This document shows positions 26,491-39,906 of a stretch of 64,000 bases of DNA, one piece after another. This stretch comes from Narthecium ossifragum (Eukaryota > Streptophyta > Magnoliopsida > Dioscoreales > Nartheciaceae): the NCBI GenBank assembly GCA_963920575.1, contig CAWUCF010000128.1, positions 58,928-122,927 on the forward strand, given 5' to 3'. Made by a program: the position numbers and the translations under genes. The notes beneath the pieces were generated by a model. The model saw only the letters and a list, made by a program, of their open reading frames with translations. It ran no database searches and had not been told where the DNA came from. Position 1 is the stretch's first letter. Every line of letters begins with the position of its first letter.

Positions 26491-28400
26491 TAAAAGCTTG
26501 CTATTTTGTAGGCTGAGGATCCGGGGATTCGATGTGTCCGATCCGGTGGCCAGGGGCTTCGAGGAGGCCTGCCTGGGATGATATTTAGCAAAAAGATGAA
26601 TGAGAAAAAGGAAAAAAAATTAGGAAGGCCTGGTATCAAAAAGTGAAGGAAAAGGCAAAAAAGGTTAAAGGTAAACGCTTGCTATTTTGGAGGCTGAGGA
26701 TCTGAGGATTCGACGTGCCCGATTCGGTCGCCAAGAGTTTCGAGGAGGCCTACCTGGATTGATATTCAGCAAAAACATGAATGAGAAATAAGAAAAAAAA
26801 TTAACAAGGCCGAGTATTAAAAAGTGAAGGAAAAGGAAAAAAAGGTAAAAGGTAAAAGCTTGCTATTTTGGAGGCTGAGGATTCGGGGATTCGATGTGCT
26901 CGATCCGGTGGTCAGGGGCTTCGAGGAGGCCTGCCTGGGATGATATTCAGCAAAAAAATGAATGAGAAATAAGAAAAAACATTAGCAAGGCCTAGTATTA
27001 AAAAGTGAAGGAAAAGGCAAAAAAGGTAAAAGGTGAAAGCTTGCTATTTTGGAGGCTGAGGATCCGGGGATTCGACGTGGTCGATCCGGTGGCCAAGGGC
27101 TTCGAGGAGGTCTGCCTGGGATGATATTTAGCAAAAAGATGAATGAGAAAAAGGGAAAAAAATTAGCAAGGCCGAGTATCAAAATGTGAAGTAAAAGGCA
27201 AAAAAGGTAAAAGGTAAAAGCTTGCTATTTTGGAGGCTGAGGATCTGAGGATTCGACGTGCCCGATTCGGTCGCCAAGAGCTTCGAAGAGGCCTACCTGG
27301 GATGATATTCAGCAAAAAAATGAATTAGAAATAAGAAAAAAAATTAGCAATGCCAAGTATTAAAAAGTGAAGGAAAAGGCAAAAAAGGTAAAAGGTAAAA
27401 GCTTGCTATTTTGGAGGCTGAGGATCCGGGGATTCGACGTGCTCGACCCGGTGGCCAGGGGCTTCGAGGAGTCCTGCCTGGGATGATATTCAGCAAAAAA
27501 ATGAATGAGAAATAAGAAAAAAAATTAGCAAGGCCTAGTATTAAAAAGTGAAGGAAAAGGCAAAAAAGGTAAAAGGTAAAAGTTTGCTATTTTGGAGGCT
27601 GAGGATCCGGGGATTCGACTTGCTCGATCTGGTGGCCAGGAGCTTCGAAGAGGCCTGCCTGGGATGATATTCAGCAAAAAATTGAATGAGAAACAAGAAA
27701 AAAAATTAACAAGGCCTAGTATCAAAAAGTGAAGGAAAAGGCAAAAAGGTAAAAGGTAAAAGCTTGCTATTTTGGAGGCTGAGGATCCGGGGATTCGACG
27801 TGCTCGATTCGGTGGCCAGGAGCTTCGAAGAGGCCTGCCTGGGATGATATTCAGCAAAAAAATGAATGAGAAACAAGAAAAAAAATTAGCAAGGCCTAGT
27901 ATCAAAAAGTGAAGGAAAAGGCAAAAAGGTAAAAGGTAAAAGCTTGCTATTTTGTAGGCTGAGGATCCGGGGATTCGATGTGTCCGATCCGGTGGCCAGG
28001 GGCTTCGAGGAGGCCTGCCTGGGATGATATTTAGCAAAAAGATGAATGAGAAAAAGGGAAAAAAATTAGGAAGGCCTGGTATCAAAAAGTGAAGGAAAAG
28101 GCAAAAAAGGTAAAAGGTAAACGTTTGCTATTTTGGAGGCTAAGGATCTGAGGATTCGACGTGCCCGATTCGGTCGCCAAGAGTTTCGAGGAGGCCTACG
28201 TGGAATGATATTCAGCAAAAAAATGAATGAGAAATAAGAAAAAAAATTAGCAAGGCCGAGTATTAAAAAGTGAAGGAAAAGGAAAAAAAGGTAAAAGGTA
28301 AAAGCTTGCTATTTTGGAGGCTGAGGATCCGGGGATTCGATGTGCTCGATCCGGTGGCCAGGGGCTTCGAGGAGGCCTGCCTGGGATGATATTCAGCAAA
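26330..28400 (+). repeat. ~0.62-kb block repeated at a 1,447-bp offset
   Basis: The variant AGGAAGGCCTGGTATC is near 26,622 and 28,068. The monomer with GAGTTTCGAGG and a TAAACG start follows at the same offset (near 26,680 and 28,125). The match runs from about 26.33 to 26.95 kb against about 27.78 to 28.40 kb, then breaks down. The offset is eight monomers. This is a further partial duplication adjoining the 3.5-kb one. Confidence 0.7.
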
Positions 28401-31126
28401 AAAATAAATGAGAAATATGAAAAAAAATTAGCAAGGCCTAGTATTAAAAAGTGAAGGAAAAGGCAAAAAAGGTAAAAGGAAAAAGCTTGCTATTTTGGAG
28501 GCTGAGGATCCGGGGATTCGACGTGCTCGATCCGGTGGCCAGGGGCTTCGAGGAGGCCTGCCTGGGATGATATTCAGCAAAAAAATGAATGAGAAATAAG
28601 AAAAAAAATTAGCAAGGCCGAGTATTAAAAAGTGAAGGAAATGGAAAAAAAGGTAAAAGGTAAAAGCTTGCTATTTTGGAGGCTGAGAATCCGGAGATTC
28701 GATGTGCTCGATCCGGTGGCCAGAGGCTTCGAGGAGGCCTGCCTGGGATAATATTCAGCAAAAAAATGAATGAGAAATAAGAAAAAAAATTAGCAAGGCC
28801 TAGTATCAAAAAGTGAAGGAAAAGGCAAAAAGGTAAAAGGTAAAAGCTTGCTATTTTGCAGGCTGAGGATTCGGGGATTCGATGTGTCCGATCCCATGGC
28901 AAGGAGCTTCGAGGAGGCCTGCCTGGGATGATATTTAGCAAAAAGATGAATGAGAAAAAGGGAAAAAAATTAGCAAGGCCTAGTATCAAAAAGTGAAGGA
29001 AAAGGCAAAAAAGGTAAAAGGTAAAAGCTTGTTATTTTGGAGGCTGAGGATCTGAGGATTCGACATGCCCGATTCGGTCGCCAAGAGCTTCGAGGAGGCC
29101 TACCTGGGATGATATTAAGCAAAAAAATGAATGAGAAAAAAGAAAAAAAATTAGCAAGGCCTAGTATTAAAAAGTAAGGGAAAAGGCAAAAAAGGTAAAA
29201 GGTAAAAGCTTGCTATTATGGAGGCCGAGGATCCGGGGATTCGACGTGCTCGATCCGGTGGCCAGGGGCTTCGAGAAGGCGTGCCTGGGATGATATTCAG
29301 CAAAAAAATGAATGAGAAATAAGAAAAAAAATTAGCAAGGCCTAGTATCAAAAAGTGAAGGAAAAGGCAAAAAGGTAAAAGGTAAAAGCTTGCTATTTTA
29401 CAGGCTGAGGATCCGGGGATTCGACGTGGTCGATCCGGTGGCCAGGGGCTTCAAGGAGGCCTGCCTGGGATGATATTTAGCAAAAAGATGAATGAGAAAA
29501 AGGGAAAAAAATTAGCAAGGCCTAGTATCAAAATGTGAAGGAAAAGGCAAAAAGGGTATAAGGTAAAAGCTTGCTATTTTGGAGGCTGAGGATCTGAGGA
29601 TTCGACGAGCCCGATTCGGTTGCCAAGAGCTTCGAGGATGCCTACCTCGGATGATATTCAGCAAAAAAATGAATGAGAAATAAGAAAAAAAATTAGCAAG
29701 GCCTAGTATTAAAAAGTGAAGGAAAAGCCAAAAAAGGTAAAAGGTAAAAGCTTGCTATTTTGGAGGCTGAGGATCCGGGGATTCGACGTGCTCGATCCGG
29801 TGGCCAGGGGCTTCGACGAGGCCTGCCTGGGATGATATTCAGCAAAAAAATGAATGAGAAATAAGAAAAAAAATTAGCAAGGCCTAGTATCAAAAAGTGA
29901 AGGAAAAGGCAAAAAGGTAAAAGGTAAAAGCTTGCTATTTTACAGGCTGAGGATCCGGGGATTTGATGTGTCCGATCCGGTGGCCAGGGGCTTCGAGGAG
30001 GCCTGCCTGGGATGATATTTAACAAAAAGATGAATGAGAAAAAGGGAAAAAAATTAGCAAGGCCTTGTATCAAAAAGTGAAGGAAAAGACAAAAAAAGGT
30101 AAAAGGTAAAAGCTTGCTATTTTGGAGGGTGAGGATCTGAGGATTCGACGTGCCCGATTCGGTCGCCAAGAGCTTCGAGGAGGCCTACCTGGGATGATAT
30201 TCAGCAAAAAAATGAATGAGAAATAAGAAAAAAAATTAGCAAGGCCTAGTATTAAAAAGTGAGGGAAAAGGTAAAAAAGGTAAAAGGTAAAAGCTTGCTA
30301 TTATGGAGGCTGAGGATCCGGGGATTCGACGTGGTCGATCCGGTGGGCAGGGGCTTCGAGGAGGCCTGCCTGGGATGATAATCAGCAAAAAGATGAATGA
30401 GAAAAAGGGAAAAAAATTAGCAAGGCCTAGTATCAAAATGTGAAGAAAAAGGCAAAAAAGGTAAAAGGTAAAAGCTTGCTATTTTGGAGGCTGAGGATCT
30501 TAGGATTCGACGTGCCCGATTCGGTCGCCAATAGCTTCGAGGAGGCCTCCCTGGGATGAGATTCAGCAAAAAAATGAATGAGAAAGAAGAAAAAAATTTA
30601 GCAAGACCTAGTATTAAAAAGTGAAGGAAAAGGCAAAAAAGGTAAAAGGTAAAAGCATGCTATTTTGGAGGTTGGGGATCCAGGGATTCGACGTGCTCGA
30701 TCCGGTGGCCAGGGGCTTCGAGGAGGCCTGCCTGGGATGATATTCAGCAAAAGATTGAATGAGAAATAACAAAAAAAATTAGCAAGGCCTAGTATCAAAA
30801 AGTGAAGGAAAAGGCAAAAAGGTAAAAGGTAAAAGCTTGTTATTTTGCAAACTGAGGATCCGGGGATTCGATGTGGTCGATCCGGTGGCCAGGGGCTTCG
30901 AGGAGGCCTGCCTGGGATGATATTCAGCAAAAAGAAGAATGAGAAAAGGGGAAAAAAATTAGCAAGGCCTAGTATTAAAAAGTGAAGGAAAAGGCAAAAA
31001 AGGTAAAAGCTAAAAGCTTGCTATTTTGGAGGCAGAGGATTCGACGTGCCCGATTCGGTCGCCAAGAGCTTCGAGAAAGGCACCTGAGAGGATATTCAGC
31101 AAAAAAATGAATGAGAAATAAGAAAA

Positions 31127-31183
31127 AAATTTAGAAAGACCTATTATTCAAAAGTGATGTCAAAATTTAGAAAGACCTATTAT
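31127..31183 (+). repeat. Local 36-bp tandem duplication inside a monomer
   Basis: A 21-base string beginning AAATTTAGAAAGACC occurs at 31,127-31,147 and again at 31,163-31,183, 36 bases apart. It lengthens one A-rich half. A related single-copy variant (TTTTAGAAAGACCTATTAT) is near 33,136, so the duplication arose in a monomer of that subtype. Confidence 0.85.
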
Positions 31184-34089
31184 GCAAAAAAGGTAAAAGG
31201 TAAAAGCTTGCCATTTTGTAGGTTGAGGATCCGGGGATTCGACGTGCTCGATCCGGTGGCCAGGGGCTTCGAGGAGGCCTGCCTGGGATGATATTCAGCA
31301 AAAAAATTAATGAGAAATAAGAAAAAAAATTAGCAAGGCCTATTATTAAAAAGTGAAGGAAAAGGCAAAAAAGGTAAAATGTAAAAGTTTGCTATTTTGG
31401 AGGCTGAGGATCCGGGGATTCGACGTGCTCGATCCGGAGGCCAGGAGCTTCGAAGAGGCCTGCCTGGGATGATATTCAGCAAAAAAATGAATGAGAAACA
31501 AGAAAAAAAATTAGCAAGGCCTAGTATCAAAAAGTGAAGGAAAAGGCAAAAAGGTAAAAGGTAAAAGCTTACAATTTTGGAGGCTGAGGATCTGAGGATT
31601 CGACGTGCCCGATTCGGTTGCCAAGAGCTTCGAGGAGGCCTGCCTGGGATGATATTCAGCAAAAATATGAATGAGAAATAAGAAAAAAAATTAGCAAGGC
31701 CTAGTATTAAAAAGTGAAGGAAAAGGCAAAAAAGGTAAAAGGTAAAAGCTTGCTATTTTGGAGGCTGAGGATCCGGGGATTCGACGTGCTCGATCCGGTG
31801 GCCAGGGGCTTCGAAGAGGCCTGCCTGGGATGATATTCAGCAAAAAAATGAATGAGAAATAAGAAAAAAAATTAGCAAGGCCTAGTATCAAAAAGTGAAG
31901 GAAAAGGCAAAAAGGTAAAAGGTAAAAGCTTGCTATTTTACATGCTGAGGATCCGGGGATTTGATGTGTCCGATCCGGTGGGCAGGGGCTTCGAGGAGGC
32001 CTGCCTGGGATGATATTTAGCAAAAAGATGAATGAGAAAAAGGGAAAAAAATTAGCAAGGCCTAGTATCAAAAAGTGAAGGAAAAGGCAAAAAAGGTAAA
32101 AGGTAAAAGCTTGCTATTTTGGAGGCTGAGGATCTGAGGATTCGACGTGCCCGATTCGGTCGCCAAGAGCTTCGAGGAGGCCTACCTGGGATGATATTCA
32201 GCAAAAAAATGAATGAGAAATAAGAAAAAAAATTAGCAAGGCCTAGTATTAAAAAGTGAGGGAAAAGGTAAAAAAGGTAAAAGGTAAAAGCTTGCTATTA
32301 TGGAGGCTGAGGATCCGGGGATTCGACGTGGTCGATCCGGTGGCCAGGGGCTACGAGGAGGCCTGCCTAGGATGATATTCAGCAAAAGGATGAATGAGAA
32401 AAAGGGAAAAAAATTAGCAAGGCCTAGTATCAAAATATGAAGAAAAAGGCAAAAAAGGTAAATGGTAAAAGCTTGCTATTTTGGAGGCTGAGGATCTGAG
32501 AATTCGACGTGCCCGATTCGGTCCCCAAGAGCTTCGAGGAGGACTCCCTGGGATGATATTCAGCAAAAAAATGAATAAGAAAGAAGAAAAAAATTTAGCA
32601 AGACCTAGTATTAAAAAGTGAAGGAAAAGGCAAAAAAGGTAAAAGGCAAAAGCTTGCTATTTTGGAGGTTGAGGATCCGGGGATTTGACGTGCTCGATCC
32701 AGTGGCCAGGGGCTTCGAGGAGGCCTGCCTGGGATGATATTCAGCAAAAAAATGAATGAGAAATAAGAAAAAAAATTAGCAAGGCCTAGTATCAAAAAGT
32801 GAAGGAAAAGGCAAAAAGGTAAAAGGTAAAAGCTTGCTATTTTGCAAACTGAGGATCCGGGGATTCGATGTGGTCGATCCGGTGGCCAGGGGCTTCGAGG
32901 AGGCCTGCCTGGGATGATATTCAACAAAAAGGTGAATGAGAAAAAGGGAAAAAAATTAGCAAGGCCTAGTATCAAAAAGTGAAGGAAAAGGCAAAAAAGG
33001 TAAAAGCTAAAAGCTTGCTATTTTGGAGGCAGAGGATCTGAGGATTCGACGTGCCCGATTCGATCGCCAAGAGCTTCGAGGAGGCTTACATGGGAGGATA
33101 TTCAGCAAAAAAATGAATGAAAAATAAGAAAAAATTTTAGAAAGACCTATTATTAAAAAGTGAAGGAAAAGACAAAAAAGGTAATAGGTAAAAGCTTGCT
33201 ATTTTGGAGGTTGAGGATCCGGGGATTCGACGTGCTCGATCCGGTGGCCAGGGGCTTCGAGGAGACCTGCCTGGGATGATATTCAGCAAAAAAATGAATG
33301 AGAAATAAGAAAAAAACTTAGGAAGGCCTAGTATCAAAAAGTGAAGGAAAAGGCAAAAAAGTAAATGGTAAAAGCTTGCTTTTTTGCAGGCTGAGGATCC
33401 GGGGATTCGACGTGGTCGATCCGGTGGCCAGGGGCTTCGAGGAGGCCTGCCTGGGATGATATTCAGCAAAAAGATGAATGAGAAAAAGGGAAAAAAATTA
33501 GCAAGGCCTAGTATCAAAAAGTGAAGGAAAAGGCAAAAAAGGTAAAAGGTAAAAGCTTGCTATTTTGGAGGCAGAGGATCTGAGGATTCGACTAGCCCGA
33601 TTCGGTCGCCAAGAGCTTCGAGGAGGCCTACCTGGGATGATATTCAGCAAGAAAATGAATGAGAAATATGAAAAAAATTTAGCAAGACCTAGTATTAAAA
33701 AGTGAAGGAAAAGGCAAAAAAGGTAAAAGGTAAAAGCTTGCTATTTTGGAGGTTGAGGATCCGGGGATTCGACGTGCTCGATCCGGTGGCCAGGGGCTTC
33801 GAGGAGGCCTGCCTGGGATGATATACAGCAAAAAAATGAATAAGAAATAAGAAAAAAAATTAGCAAGGCCTAGTATCAAAAAGTGAAGGAAAAGGCAAAA
33901 AGGTAAAAGATAAAAGCTTGCTATTTTGTAGGCTGAAGATCCAGGGATTCGACGTGTCCGATCCGTTGGCCAGGGGCTTCGAGGAGGCCTGCCTGGGATG
34001 ATATTTAGAAAAAATATGAATGAGAAAAAGGGATAAAAATTAGCAAGGCCTAGTATCAAAAAGTGAAGGAAAAGGCAAAAAAGGTAAAA

Positions 34090-36030
34090 TGAAAAAGCTT
34101 GTTATTTTGGAGACTGAGGATCCGGGGATTCGACGTGGTCGATCCGGTGGTCAGGGGCATCGAGGAGGCCTGCCTGGGATGATATTCAGCAAAAAAATGA
34201 ATGAGAAATAGGAAAAAAAATTAGCAATGCCTAGTATCAAAAAGTGAAGGAAAAGGCAAAAAGGTAAAAGGTAAAAGCTTTCTATTTTGCAGGCTGAGGA
34301 TCCGGGGATTCGATGTGTCCGATCCGGTGGCCAGGGGCTTCGAGGAGGCCTGCCTGGGATGAAATTTAGCAAAAAGATGAATGAGAAAAAGGGAAAAAAA
34401 ATTAGCAAGGCCTAGTATCAAAAAGTGAAGGAAAAGGCAAAAAAGGTAAAATGAAAAAGCTTGCTATTTTGGAGGCTGAGGATCTGAGGATTCGACGTGC
34501 CCGATACGGTCGCCAAGAGCATCGAGGAGGCCTACCTGGCATGATATTCAGCAAAAACATGAATGAGAAATAAGAAAAAAAATTAGCAAGGCCTAGTATT
34601 AAAAAGTGAAGGAAAAGGCAAAAAAGGTAAAAGGTAAAAGTTTGCTATTTTGGAGGCTGAGGATCCGGGGATTCGACGTGCTCGATCCGGTGGCCAGGGG
34701 CTTCAAGGAGGCCTGCCTGGCATGATATTCAGCAAAAAGATGGATGAGAAAAAGGGAAAAAAATTAGGAAGGCCTAGTATCAAAAAGTGAAGGAAAAGGC
34801 AAAAAAGGTAAAAGGTAAAGGCTTGCTATTTTGGAGGCTGAGAATCTGAGGATTCGACGTGCCCGATTCGGTCGCCAAGAGCTTCGAGGAGGACTACCTG
34901 GGATGATAATCAGCAAAAAAATGAATGAAAAATAAGAAAAAAATTTAGCAAAGCCTAGTATTAAAAAGTGAAGGAAAAGGCAAAAAAGGTAAAAGGTAAA
35001 AGCTAGCTATTTTGGAGGCTAAGGATCCTGGGATTCGATGTGCTCGATCCGGTGGCCAGGGTCTTCGAGGAAGCCTGCCTGGGATGATATTCAGCAAAAA
35101 AATGAATGACAAATAAGAAAAAAAATTTGCAAGGCCTAGTATTAAAAAGTGAAGGAAAAGGCAAAAAAGGTAAAAGGTAAAAGCTTGTTATTTTGGAGAC
35201 TGAGGATCCGGGGATTCGACGTGGTCGATCCGGTGGTCAGGGGCATCGAGCAGGCCTGCCTGGGATGATATTCAGCAAAAAAATGAATGAGAAATAGGAA
35301 AAAAAAATTAGCAATGCCTAGTATCAAAAAGTGAAGGAAAAGGCAAAAAGGTAAAAGGTAAAAGCTTTCTATTTTGCAGGCTGAGGATCCGGGGATTCGA
35401 TGTGTCCGATCCGGTGGCCAGGGGCTTCGAGGAGGCCTGCCTGGGATGAAATTTAGCAAAAAGATGAATGAGAAAAAGGGAAAAAAAATTAGCAAGGCCT
35501 AGTATCAAAAAGTGAAGGAAAAGGCAAAAAAGGTAAAATGAAAAAGCTTGCTATTTTGGAGGCTGAGGATCTGAGGATTCGACGTGCCCGATACGGTCGC
35601 CAAGAGCATCGAGGAGGCCTACCTGGCATGATATTCATCAAAAACATGAATGAGAAATAAGAAAAAAAATTAGCAAGGCCTAGTATTAAAAAGTGAAGGA
35701 AAAGGCAAAAAAGGTAAAAGGTAAAAGTTTGCTATTTTGGAGGCTGAGGATCCGGGGATTCGACGTGCTCGATCCGGTGGCCAGGGGCTTCAAGGAGGCC
35801 TGCCTGGCATGATATTCAGCAAAAAGATGGATGAGAAAAAGGGAAAAAAATTAGGAAGGCCTAGTATCAAAAAGTGAAGGAAAAGGCAAAAAAGGTAAAA
35901 GGTAAAGGCTTGCTATTTTGGAGGCTGAGGATCTGAGGATTCGACGTGCCCGATTTGGTTGCCAAGAGCTTCGAGGAGGACTACCTGGGATGATATTCAG
36001 CAAAAAAATGAATGAAAAATAAGAAACAAA
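34090..36030 (+). repeat. ~0.85-kb block duplicated at a 1,087-bp offset
   Basis: Six monomers separate two nearly identical stretches, about 34,095-34,940 and 35,182-36,030. Shared rare variants include GGAGACTGAGGATCC with GGTGGTCAGGGGCATCGAG, GATGAAATTTAGC, GCCCGATACGGTCGCC, GATGGATGAGAAAAAGGG and GGTAAAGGCTTGC. Translated frames over the two copies are identical for 66 residues, so this is among the most recent duplications in the window. Confidence 0.88.
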
Positions 36031-39000
36031 ATTAGCAAGGCCTAGTATTAAAAAGTGAAGGAAAAGGCAAAAAAGGTAAAAGGTAAAAGCTTGCTATTTT
36101 GGAGGTTGAGGATCCGGGGATTCGACGTGCTCGATCCGGTGGCCAGGGGCTTCGAGGAGGCCTGCCTGGGATGATAGTCAGCAAAAAAACGAATGAGAAA
36201 TAAGAAAAAAAATTAGCAAGGCCTAGTATCAAAAAGTGAAGGGAAAGGCAAAAAGGTAAAAGGTAAAAGCTTGCTATTTTGCAGGCTGAGGATCCAGGGA
36301 TTCGACGTGTCTGATCCGTTGGCCAGTGGCTTCGAGGAGGCCTGCCTGGGATGATATTTAGAAAAAATATGAATGAGAAAAAGGGAAAAAAATTAGCAAG
36401 GTCTAGTATCAAAAAGTGAAGGAAAAGGCAAAAAAGGTAAAAGGTAAAAGCTTGCTATCTTGGTGGTTGAGGATCTGAGGATTCGACGCGTCCGATTCGG
36501 TCGCCAAGAGCTTCGAGGAGGCCTACCTGGGATGATATTCAGCAAAAAAATGAATGAGAAATAAGAAAAAAAATAAGCAAGGCCCAGTATTAAAAAGTGA
36601 AGGAAAAGGCAAAAAAGGTAAAAGGTAAAAGCTTGCTATTTTGGAGGCTGAGGATCCGGGGATTCGACGTGCTCGATCGGTTGGCCAGGGGCTTCGAGGA
36701 GGCCTGCCTGAGATGATATTCAGCAAAAAAATGAATGAGTAATAAGAAAAAAAATTAGCAAGGCCTAGTATTAAAAAGTGAAGGAAAAGGCAAAAAAGGT
36801 AAAAGGTAAACGTTTGCTATTTTGGAGGCTGAGGATCCGGGGATTTGACGTGCTCGATCCGGTGGCCAGGGGTTTCAAGGAGGCCTGCCTGGCATGATAT
36901 TCTGCAAAAAGATGAATGAGAAAAAGGGAAAAAAATTTGGAAGGCCTAGTATCAAAAAGTGAAGGAAAAGGCAAAAAGGTAAATGGTAAAAGCTTGCTAT
37001 TTTGCAGGCTGAGGATCCGGGGATTCGATGTGTCCGATCCGGTGGCCAGGGGCTTCGAGGAGGCCTGCCTGGGATGATATTTAGCCAAAAGATGAATGAG
37101 AAAAAGGGAAAAAAATTAGCAAGGCCTAGTATCAAAAAGTGAAAGAAAAGGCAAAAAAGGTAAAAGGTAAAAGCTTGCTATTTTCGAGGCTGAGGATCTG
37201 AGGATTCGACGTGCCCGATTCGGTCGCCAAGAGCATCGAGGAGGCCTACCTGGGATGATATTCAGCAAAAAAATGAATGAGAAATAAGAAAAAAAATTAG
37301 CAAAGCCTAGTATTAAAAAGTGAAGGAAAAGGCAAAAAGTTGAAAGGTAAAAACAAGCTATTTTGTAGGCTGAGGATCCGGGGATTCGACGTGCCCGATC
37401 CGGTGGTAATGGGCTTTCAGGAGGCGTGCCTGATATGATATTTAGCCAAAAGATGAATGAGAAAAAGGAAAAAAAATTCGCAAGGCTTAGTATCAAAGAG
37501 TGAACTAAAATACAAAAACGACAAAAGGTAAAAGCTTGCTATTTTGGAGGCGGAGGATGTGGGGATTCGACGTGCCCAATCCGGTGGCCAGGGGCTTCGA
37601 GGAGGCCTTCCTGGGATGATATTCAGCAAAAAGATGGATGAGAAATAAGAAAAAAAATTAGCAAGGCCTAGTATCAAAAAGTGAAGGAAAAGGCAAAAAA
37701 GGTAAAAGGTAAAAGCTTGCTATTTTTTTAGGGTGAGAATACGGGGATTCGACGTGTCCGATCCGGTGGAAAGGGGCTTCGAGGAGGCATGCCTGGGATG
37801 ATATTTAGCAAAAAGATGAATGAGAAATAAGAAAAAAAATTAGCAAGGCCTAGTATCAAAAAGTGAAGGAAATGGCAAAAAAAGTAAAAGGTAAAAGCAT
37901 GCTATTTTGGAGGCTGAGGATCCGGGGATTCGACGTGCCCGATCCGGTGGCTAGGGGGTTCGAGGAGGCCTGCGTTGGATGATATTCAACAAAAGGATGA
38001 ATTAGAAATAAGAAAAAAAATTAGCAAGGCCTAGTATCAAAAAGTGAAGGAAAAGGCAAAAAAGGTAAAAGGTAAAAGCATGCTATTTTGGAGGTTGAGG
38101 ATCCGGGGATTCGACAAGCCCGATCCTGTGGCCAGGGGCTTCGAGGAGGCTTGCCTGGGATGATATTCAGCAAAAAGAGGAATGAGAATAAGAAAAAAAA
38201 TTGGCAAGGCCTAGTATTAAAAAGTGTAGGAAAAGGCAAAAAAGGTAAAAGATTAAAGCTTGCTATTTTGGAGGCTGAGGATCCGGGGATTCGACGTGTC
38301 TGATCCAGTGGCCAGGGGCTTCGAGGTGGCCTGCCTGGGATGACATTTACCAAAAAGATGAATGAGAAATAAGAAAAAAAATTAGGAAAGCCTAGTATCA
38401 AAAGTTAAAGGAAAAGACAAAAAAGGTAAAAGGTAAAAGCTTGCTATTTTGGAGGCTGAGGATCTGGGGATTCAACGTGCCCAATCCGATGGCCAAGGGC
38501 TTCGAGGAGGCCTCCCTGGGATGATATTCAGTAAAAAGATGAATCAGAAATAAGAAAAAAAAATAGCAAGGCCTAGTATCAAAAAGTGAAGGAAAAGGCA
38601 AAAAAGGTAAAAGGTAAAAGCTTGCTATTTTGGAGGTTGAGAATCCGGGGAATCGACATGCCCGATCCGTTGGCCAGGGGCTTCGAGGAGGCCTGCCTGG
38701 GATGATATTCAGCAAAAAGATGAATGAGAAATAAGAAAAGAAATTAGCAAGGCCTAGTTTCAAAAAGTAAAGGAAAAGGCAAAAAAGGTTACAGGTAAAA
38801 GCTTGCTATTTTGGAGGCTGAGGATCCGGGGATTGGACGTGCGCGATCCGGTGGCCAGGGTCTTCGAGGAGACCTGGCTGGGATGATATTCAGCAAAAAA
38901 AATGAATGAGAAATAAGAAAAAAAAATTATCAAGGCCTAGTATCAAAAAGTGAAGGGAAAGGCAAAAAGGTAAAAGGTAAAAGCTTGCTATTTTGTAGGC

Positions 39001-39364
39001 TGAGGATCTGGGGATTCGACGTGCCCGATCGGGTGGCCAAGGGCTTCGAGCAAGCGTGCCTGTTATGATATTTAGCAAAAAGATGAATGAGAAAAAGGGA
39101 AAAAAATTCGCAAGGCCTAGTATCAAAGAGTGAAGGAAAAGACAAAAAAGGTAAAAGGTAAAAGCTTGCTATTTTGGAGGCTGAGGATCTGGGGATTCGA
39201 CGTGCCCAATCCAGTGTCCACGGGCTTCGAGGAGGCCTGCCTGGGATGATATTCAGTAAAATGATGATTGAGAAATAAGAAAAAAATTTAGCAAGGCCTA
39301 GTATCAAAAAGTGAAGGAAAAGGCAAAAAAGGTAAAATGTAAAAGCTTGCTATTTTCGAGGTTG

Positions 39365-39725
39365 AGGATCCGGTGATTCGACATGCCCGATCCGTTGGCC
39401 AGGAGCTTCGAGGAGGCCTTCCTGGGATGATATTCAGCAAAAAGATTAATGAGAAATAAGAAAAAAAATTAGCAAGGCCTAGTATCAAAAAGTGAAGTAA
39501 AAGGCAAAAAAGGTAGAAATGTAAAAGCTTGCTATTTTGGAGGCTGAGGATCCGGGGATTCGACGTGCCCGATCCGTTGGCCAGGAGCTTCGAGGAGGCC
39601 TTCCTGGGATGATATTCAGCAAAAAGATTAATGAGAAATAAGAAAAAAAATTAGCAAGGCCTAGTATCAAAAAGTGAAGTAAAAGGCAAAAAAGGTAGAA
39701 ATGTAAAAGCTTGCTATTTTGGAGG
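39365..39725 (+). repeat. Nearly identical tandem monomer pair
   Basis: Two adjacent 181-182-bp monomers share private variants: GATTAATGAG, GTGAAGTAAAAGGC and GGTAGAAATGTAAAAGC (near 39,513 and 39,694). They are almost the same base for base, unlike their neighbours. This is a recent single-monomer duplication. The GTAAAAATGTAAAAGC relative also occurs near 48,207 and 52,530. Confidence 0.85.
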
Positions 39726-39906
39726 CTGAGGATCCGGGGATTCGACGTGCCCGATCCGGTGGCCTTGGGCTTCGAGGAGGCATGCCTGGGATGATATTCA
39801 GCAAAAAGATGATTGAGAAAACGTGAAAAAAACTCGCAAGTCCTAGTATCAAAAAGTGAAGGAAAAGGCAAAAAAAGTAAAAGGTAAAAGCTTGCTATTT
39901 TGAAGG

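Larger units (their letters stand above)
28600..37250 (+). repeat. 542-bp trimeric higher-order repeat zone (variants A-C-B)
   Basis: Variant B monomers (GATCTGAGGATTCGAC...) sit near 29,050, 29,592, 30,133, 30,495, 31,037, 32,129, 32,491, 33,033 and 33,575. The spacing is mostly about 542 bases, with occasional 362 where a monomer is missing. Between them lie an A monomer (GGAGGCTGAGGATCCGGGG) and a C monomer (GCAGG or GTAGG with a GTGTCCGATCC or GTGGTCGATCC core). This is a regular A-C-B trimer. It ends at about 37.25 kb with the last B monomer. Confidence 0.82.

Noticed and set aside
858..39500. Numerous minus-strand open frames with MLNIIPGRPPRSPWPP-like repeats
   Set aside because: They are translations of the satellite. 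Length follows chance stop placement, the frame changes each 181-bp unit, there is no promoter or intron structure, and all match the repeat monomer.
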